DNA of 64,000 nucleotides from positions 136,941 through 200,940 of the forward strand of contig CATWDJ010000002.1 of assembly GCA_958349535.1 (NCBI GenBank), read 5' to 3'. The notes beneath the pieces are model-generated. The model did no database searches. It worked only from the letters and a program-made list of their open reading frames with translations, and was not told where the DNA came from. The stretch is from Maccoyibacter sp900556645 (GTDB taxonomy: Bacteria > Bacillota > Clostridia > Lachnospirales > Lachnospiraceae). Position numbers and translations under genes: made by a program. The first letter of the stretch is position 1; every line of letters begins with the position of its first letter. This document shows, piece by piece, positions 59,079 to 64,000 of this stretch.

Positions 59079-61991
59079 ATGAAAAAATTGGAAGCATATG
59101 AACTTTTAGAGAAGAGAGAATTGAAGGACTTAAATTCCATAGGATATCGGTTACGTCATAAAAAAACAGGGGCAAAGGTTGCACTGATTCAAAATGACGA
59201 TGAAAATAAAGTGTTTTACATTGGATTCCGCACACCACCGGAGGATAGCACTGGAGTGGCACATATTGTAGAGCATACGGTACTGTGCGGTTCCGAAAAA
59301 TTCCCGGTAAAGGATCCTTTTGTAGAACTGGCAAAGGGGTCTCTCAATACCTTTTTAAATGCCATGACTTACCCGGACAAAACCGTCTACCCGATAGCAA
59401 GCTGTAATGATAAGGATTTTCAGAATCTCATGGATGTCTATCTGGATGCGGTTTTTCATCCGAATATTTATAAATATGAGGAAATCTTTCAGCAGGAGGG
59501 CTGGCATTACGAGATGGAGGATGAAAATTCTTCAATTACTTTAAACGGAGTGGTCTATAATGAGATGAAGGGTGCATTTTCTTCCCCGGAAAGCGTGTTG
59601 GAGCGAAGCATTTTAAACTCGTTGTTTCCTGATACCACCTACCGCAATGAATCCGGTGGAGACCCATTGTGTATCCCGGATTTGACCTACGAAGATTATC
59701 TGGATTTTCACAGAAGATATTATCATCCAAGCAACTCTTACATCTATCTCTACGGCGATATGGATATGGAGGAAAAGCTGGATTGGATAGATAGAGAATA
59801 TCTGAGTAAATACGAGGCGATTACTCTGGATTCGGCAATAAAAAAACAGGAGCCCTTCCAAAAGCCGGTGGAGATTACCTTCTCCTATCCGGTGGCAAGC
59901 AATGAGCCTTTGGAGGACAACACATATCTGTCTTACAATACCGTAGTAGGGGAAGTGCTGGACAAGGAATTGTATCTCGCCTTTGAAATTTTGGACTATG
60001 CTCTTTTAAGTGCACCGGGAGCACCGTTAAAACAGGCTCTTTTGGATGCCGGAATCGGAAAGGACATCATGAGTTCCTTTGACAACGGAATCTATCAGCC
60101 GATTTTCTCTATCATTGCCAAGAATGCCAATGAAGAGCAGAAGGAAGAGTTCGTTGCCATTATCCATAAAGTATTGGAGGATGCGGTAAAGAAGGGAATC
60201 AATAAGAAGTCCCTTCTGGCAGGAATCAACAGTGCGGAATTCCGTTTCCGGGAGGCGGATTTCGGCTCTTATCCGAAGGGACTGATGTATGGACTTCAGT
60301 GTCTGGACAGTTGGATTTATGATGAGACTCAGCCTTTTATGCATATCGAAGCCATTGAGACATATGGCTTTTTAAAGAGTCAGGTGGATACCGGCTACTT
60401 TGAAAAACTGGTACAAACATATCTGTTGGACAACAACCATGTTTCGCTAGTCATTACAAAACCGGAGCGGGGTTTGAATGCCAAAACAGAAAAAGAATTG
60501 GAAGAAAAACTAGAAGCTTACCGGGAAACCCTTTCGGAGGAGGAACGTCGCAATATTGCCGCACAGACCAAGCATCTGAAAGAGTATCAGGATGAGCCTT
60601 CTTCCAAGGAAGATTTAGAAAAGCTTCCGTTGTTACGCCGGGAGGATTTAGGGAAAAAGGCTGCGGAGCTTCAGAACGAAGAACTTGAGATAGAGGGAAC
60701 TCCGGTACTGTATCACAATTTATTTACCAATGGAATCCAGTATGTGGACTATCTTTTTGATTTAAAACATATCCCGCAGGAGGAATTACCGTATGTGGGA
60801 TTATTGAAAGCAATTCTGGGCTATGTGGATACGGAGCATTACGACTATGGGGATTTGTCTAATGAAATCAATCTGAATACCGGAGGTATTAACTGTGGCA
60901 TTTTAATTACGGCGGATGTACAGGATGTGGACAGCTATAATTTGAAATTTGAGTTGCGGACCAAATTTTTGGCAGAGAAGGCAGCCACCACCATGTTTCT
61001 GGTAAAAGAGATTATCTGCGGTTCCGATTTTTCCGATGGAAAACGTCTCCATGAGATTCTTTCGGAATGCAAATCCAAATTGCAGATGATGTTTGCCGGA
61101 GCAGGACACACCGCATCTGCACTGCGGGCAATGTCGTATTTTTCAAAAACGGCACAGATTAATGATTTGACCAGCGGAATTGCTTTTTATCGTGTAGTGG
61201 CGGACTATGAGGAACATTTTGAGGAAAAAGAGGAAGAATTGAGGACACATTTGCAGAAGCTTATGGGAGAAATTTTTTGCAAAGAGAATCTCATGGTAAG
61301 CGTGACTTTAAAAGAAGAAGGCCTGGAAACGGTAAGACAGGAGTTAGCAGGCTTGAAAGAGGTATTGTATGAGACTCCGGTGGACACCACAGAGCAGGAG
61401 ATTAGCTGTGAAAAGAAAAATGAAGGATTTCTTGCAGCCTCCAAAGTACAATATGTTTCCAGAGCAGGAAATTTCAGAAAAGAAGGCTACAATTATACAG
61501 GGACTCTGCGGATTTTAAAAGTAATTATGGGCTATGACTATCTGTGGATGAACATTCGTGTCAAAGGAGGAGCCTATGGCTGTATGAGTGCCTATGGCAA
61601 AAACGGAGATACCTTCTTTACCTCTTATAGGGACCCGAATCTCAGTGCTACCAATGAGGTTTATAATTATATACCCGAATATTTAGAGAACTTCTCCGTA
61701 GATGAGCGGGATATGACCAAATATATCATCGGAACCATCAGTGATATGGATACGCCGCTGACTCCTTGTATGAAGGGAAGACGCTCTCTGATTTCCTATC
61801 TGGGGCATATTACGGAAGGGGATTTGCAAAAAGAGCGGGAGGAAGTCTTAACTGCAACCTCGCAGGATATCCGTGACCTTGCACCGATGATTAATGCTGT
61901 ACTGGGAGAGAAGAACCTCTGTGTCATCGGAAATGAAGAAAAGTTAAAAGCAGAGAAAGAGATGTTTGCGGAAGTGAAGAATCTCTACTAA
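59079..61991 (+). CDS. M16C metallopeptidase (presequence protease/falcilysin type)
   Basis: 970 residues, full length for the M16C subfamily. The inverted zinc motif is HIVEH (His62, Glu65, His66), with the second Glu ligand downstream in NEMKGAF. The two M16 halves are joined by the M16C-associated linker (about 450-700, with YHNLFTNGIQYVDYLFDL). Such peptidases degrade short peptides inside a closed chamber. It has a weak GAAGGAG upstream and sits between a terminator and era. Confidence 0.95.
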   Translation: MKKLEAYELLEKRELKDLNSIGYRLRHKKTGAKVALIQNDDENKVFYIGFRTPPEDSTGVAHIVEHTVLCGSEKFPVKDPFVELAKGSLNTFLNAMTYPDKTVYPIASCNDKDFQNLMDVYLDAVFHPNIYKYEEIFQQEGWHYEMEDENSSITLNGVVYNEMKGAFSSPESVLERSILNSLFPDTTYRNESGGDPLCIPDLTYEDYLDFHRRYYHPSNSYIYLYGDMDMEEKLDWIDREYLSKYEAITLDSAIKKQEPFQKPVEITFSYPVASNEPLEDNTYLSYNTVVGEVLDKELYLAFEILDYALLSAPGAPLKQALLDAGIGKDIMSSFDNGIYQPIFSIIAKNANEEQKEEFVAIIHKVLEDAVKKGINKKSLLAGINSAEFRFREADFGSYPKGLMYGLQCLDSWIYDETQPFMHIEAIETYGFLKSQVDTGYFEKLVQTYLLDNNHVSLVITKPERGLNAKTEKELEEKLEAYRETLSEEERRNIAAQTKHLKEYQDEPSSKEDLEKLPLLRREDLGKKAAELQNEELEIEGTPVLYHNLFTNGIQYVDYLFDLKHIPQEELPYVGLLKAILGYVDTEHYDYGDLSNEINLNTGGINCGILITADVQDVDSYNLKFELRTKFLAEKAATTMFLVKEIICGSDFSDGKRLHEILSECKSKLQMMFAGAGHTASALRAMSYFSKTAQINDLTSGIAFYRVVADYEEHFEEKEEELRTHLQKLMGEIFCKENLMVSVTLKEEGLETVRQELAGLKEVLYETPVDTTEQEISCEKKNEGFLAASKVQYVSRAGNFRKEGYNYTGTLRILKVIMGYDYLWMNIRVKGGAYGCMSAYGKNGDTFFTSYRDPNLSATNEVYNYIPEYLENFSVDERDMTKYIIGTISDMDTPLTPCMKGRRSLISYLGHITEGDLQKEREEVLTATSQDIRDLAPMINAVLGEKNLCVIGNEEKLKAEKEMFAEVKNLY

Positions 61992-62008
61992 AGAAGAAAG
62001 GAACACAC

Positions 62009-62917
62009 ATGAGTGAAAATTTTAAATCAGGCTTCGTAACCATTATCGGCCGTCCAAACGTGGGCAAATCCACACTGATGAATCATCTGATTGGGCAGAA
62101 GATTGCCATTACCTCCAATAAGCCCCAGACCACCAGAAACCGGATTCAGACGGTGTATACGGATATGGAGAAGGGACAGATTGTGTTTGTGGATACGCCG
62201 GGAATCCATAAGGCGAAAAACAAGCTGGGAGAGTATATGGTAAACGTAGCGGAGCGTACCCTGAACGAAGTGGATGCAGTTTTGTGGCTGGTGGAGCCCA
62301 GCAATTTTATCGGAGCCGGTGAACAGCACATTATTGAAAAACTGAAGAATGTAACCACCCCGGTTATTTTGATTATCAATAAGATAGATACGGTGGAAAA
62401 GGAAAAGGTACTGGAATATATTGATACCTACCGCAAGGTCTATGATTTTGCGGAAATCGTACCTTTATCCGCACTGAGAGGACAGAACACGGATATTCTG
62501 GTGGATTTGATTTTTAAATATCTGCCATACGGGCCACAGTTTTATGATGAGGACACCATTACGGATCAGCCGGAGCGGCAGATTGTAGCAGAAATCATCC
62601 GTGAGAAAGCCCTTCATGCATTAAACGAGGAGATTCCTCATGGAATTGCCGTATCTGTGGATAAGATGAAATTCCGCAAAGGGAAAAAGCTGGTGGATAT
62701 TGATGCCACGGTTGTCTGTGAAAGAGAATCCCACAAGGGAATCATTATCGGAAAACAGGGAGCTATGCTGAAAAAAATCGGCAGCAACGCAAGATATGAA
62801 ATTGAGCATATGCTGGATGCAAAAGTGAATCTGCAGCTTTGGGTAAAGGTAAAAAAAGATTGGCGTGACAGTGACTTTTTAATCAAAAATTTCGGCTATA
62901 ACAAGGACGAAATATAA
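62009..62917 (+). CDS. era: GTPase Era
   Basis: 302 residues. G1 GRPNVGKST (14-22), G3 DTPG, G4 NKID and the C-terminal KH domain (with GIIIGKQGAMLKKIG) are all present. Era binds the 3' end of 16S rRNA and helps 30S maturation. AAAGGA precedes the ATG. era-yqzL-recO is a known Firmicute order. Confidence 0.98.
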   Translation: MSENFKSGFVTIIGRPNVGKSTLMNHLIGQKIAITSNKPQTTRNRIQTVYTDMEKGQIVFVDTPGIHKAKNKLGEYMVNVAERTLNEVDAVLWLVEPSNFIGAGEQHIIEKLKNVTTPVILIINKIDTVEKEKVLEYIDTYRKVYDFAEIVPLSALRGQNTDILVDLIFKYLPYGPQFYDEDTITDQPERQIVAEIIREKALHALNEEIPHGIAVSVDKMKFRKGKKLVDIDATVVCERESHKGIIIGKQGAMLKKIGSNARYEIEHMLDAKVNLQLWVKVKKDWRDSDFLIKNFGYNKDEI

Positions 62918-62926
62918 GTCAGTCAG

Positions 62927-62946
62927 AATTCCCAGAATTGGGAATT
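62927..62946. other. Perfect hairpin after era
   Basis: AATTCCCA-GAAT-TGGGAATT. No T tract follows, so it is a weak terminator at best, or an mRNA processing or stability element. Confidence 0.5.
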
Positions 62947-63020
62947 ATTAGCGGGTATAGGAATCCTCTTCATGGAAATTCTATAAGTAGACAATGGATG
63001 TAAGGCAAGGGGGAATTTTC

Positions 63021-63200
63021 ATGGAAGAGGAAACCTGGAAACGTTTTATCAGTACAGGAAGAGTCACAGACTATCTGGCATACAAGATGATTGAAAAGAT
63101 GGCAGACAGTGAACAGAAGGCAAGAGGTGTGGCAAAGCATGGGGCAGAATATCGTGTTGACGGGAATGGTTCTGTCAGTGATACCCATAGGGGACTATGA
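63021..63200 (+). CDS. YqzL-like small protein
   Basis: 59 residues from ATG 63021 (AAGGGGG nine bases upstream). The opening EEETWKRFISTGRVTDYLAYK matches the YqzL pattern (TWKxFxxTGxxxxYLxYK) of short proteins encoded between era and recO in Bacillus. Its last ~60 bases overlap recO in another frame. Function unknown. Confidence 0.75.
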   Translation: MEEETWKRFISTGRVTDYLAYKMIEKMADSEQKARGVAKHGAEYRVDGNGSVSDTHRGL

Positions 63201-63885
63201 TAAAAGAATTACATTACTTAGTAAAGAAAAAGGAAAGATTACAGCCTTTGCAAAGGGAGCCAGAAGACCCAACTCCCAGTTGCTGGCTGCAACAAATCCT
63301 TTTTCTTTTGGTGAGTTTGAAATGTATGAGGGCAGGAGTACATATAACATCGTAAAAGCAAATATCTCCAACTATTTCCGGGAATTGGCAATGGACGTAG
63401 AGGCTGCCTATTACGGCTTTTATTTTTTGGAGCTGGCGGATTATTATGCGGTGGAGAACGGAAATGAAAAAGAACTTTTAAAGCTGCTTTATCAATCCCT
63501 GCGGGCATTGGAGAGCAGTTCCTATCTGAACCGTCTTGTGCGTTGTATCTATGAATTAAAGGTGTTGACCATCAACGGAGAATATCCCAATGTCTTTACC
63601 TGTCTAAAATGTCAAAAAGAGGAAGAACTGACATGGTTTTCTATCCGGCACGGTGGCACATTATGCAAGAATTGCGGAGAACAGGAGGGAGCAGTTGCCT
63701 TACACACATCTACCCTTTACGCCATGCAGTATATCATTACCAGTCCTGTGGAAAAATTATATACCTTTCAGCTCAGTGAAGAGGTGCTGCGAGAACTGGA
63801 ACGGATTATGAAACGGTATATGGAGCAGTATGTGAATCGGGAATTTAAATCACTGCATGTGTTAGAGGAACTTTCCGGGGGTTAG
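63139..63885 (+). CDS. recO: DNA repair protein RecO
   Basis: 248 residues from ATG 63139: MGQNIVLTGMVLSVIPIGDYDK is the OB-fold start, with AGAGGTG about nine bases before; the in-frame opening at 63091 lies within yqzL. ITAFAKGARRPNS is characteristic. A C-terminal zinc finger has CLKC and CKNC. RecO loads RecA on SSB-coated DNA with RecR. The frame overlap with yqzL implies translational coupling. Confidence 0.94.
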   Translation: MGQNIVLTGMVLSVIPIGDYDKRITLLSKEKGKITAFAKGARRPNSQLLAATNPFSFGEFEMYEGRSTYNIVKANISNYFRELAMDVEAAYYGFYFLELADYYAVENGNEKELLKLLYQSLRALESSSYLNRLVRCIYELKVLTINGEYPNVFTCLKCQKEEELTWFSIRHGGTLCKNCGEQEGAVALHTSTLYAMQYIITSPVEKLYTFQLSEEVLRELERIMKRYMEQYVNREFKSLHVLEELSGG

Positions 63886-63923
63886 GAGAAAAGCTGCCTT
63901 TGCTTACTACAACGGCGTAAAGG

Positions 63924-63952
63924 TTGAAATTTTTTCGGTAAAAGGGTATAAT
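63924..63952 (+). promoter_or_regulatory. Promoter for a gene beyond the window
   Basis: TTGAAA (63924-63929), 17 bases, TATAAT (63947-63952), after recO. No coding start is recognisable in the remaining 48 bases. Confidence 0.7.
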
Positions 63953-64000
63953 CCCGTCTTTGACAGTTAGAAAAAGAAAAAATCGCTGTATCCCTGATGT

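Overview
The window reads as chromosomal DNA of a spore-forming, Gram-positive anaerobe of the Clostridia, most likely a Lachnospiraceae member. The reasons are the comEC-holA-rpsT-gpr-spoIIP-lepA...hemW gene order typical of Firmicutes, sporulation genes (gpr, spoIIP), a YqzL-like small gene between era and recO, clean sigma-A promoters (TTGACA-N17-TATAAT type), strong GGAGG ribosome binding sites, and families common in Lachnospiraceae (DUF5685, DUF5057-like, YdcZ-type transporter). A promoter that looks sigma-28/SigD-like suggests the organism may be motile. No rRNA, tRNA, CRISPR array, phage or insertion sequence was seen. No gap between genes exceeds about 300 bases.

Layout: 1-11467 is the downstream part of a type IV pilus operon: a PilM-PilN fusion (cut by the window edge), PilO, four proteins with class III prepilin leaders or PilX-type N-termini, one of them with Ig-like domains, and a 1499-residue anchored extracellular protein with three related Rossmann-like modules. 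11598-13267 is a small operon (zinc-ribbon membrane protein, DUF5685, J-domain protein). 13467-14024 encodes a coiled-coil protein built from DNA minisatellites. 14107-20516 is the arginine cluster: argG facing argC-GNAT-argJ-argB-argD across a region with tandem ArgR-like boxes. 20583-28130 holds a YdcZ transporter, comEA, a two-component system, a GerMN lipoprotein, comEC and holA. 28206-32888 has rpsT (divergent), gpr, spoIIP, a 53-residue membrane protein and lepA. 33041-36702 is an insertion between lepA and hemW: a LytTR regulator with a LiaF-like membrane partner, a PTS-like IIC permease, and a calcium-binding protein behind a SigD-like promoter. Then come hemW, aroC (opposite strand) and the NAD operon nadABC-niaR with a NiaR-type operator.

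42781-47798 is an accessory stretch: a radical SAM/TetR pair with two palindromic operators, a membrane protein/XRE pair, and a TetR-controlled ABC exporter on the minus strand, also with two palindromes. From 47958 the window returns to housekeeping genes: tgt, yajC, leuB-ilvD-ilvB-serC-serA-DUF1015-mscS, a cold-shock gene, an M16C peptidase, era, yqzL and recO.

Functional themes: the pilus genes together with ComEA and ComEC supply most visible parts of a DNA-uptake machine. Three biosynthetic clusters (arginine, NAD, branched-chain amino acid/serine) carry their own candidate operators. The most rewarding less-described items are the giant DUF5057-like protein at the end of the pilus operon, the GNAT gene inside the arginine operon, the calcium-binding protein with a SigD-like promoter and no signal peptide, the TetR-controlled radical SAM enzyme, and DUF1015 fixed next to serC-serA. 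All assignments were made by reading motifs and gene order; no database search was run.
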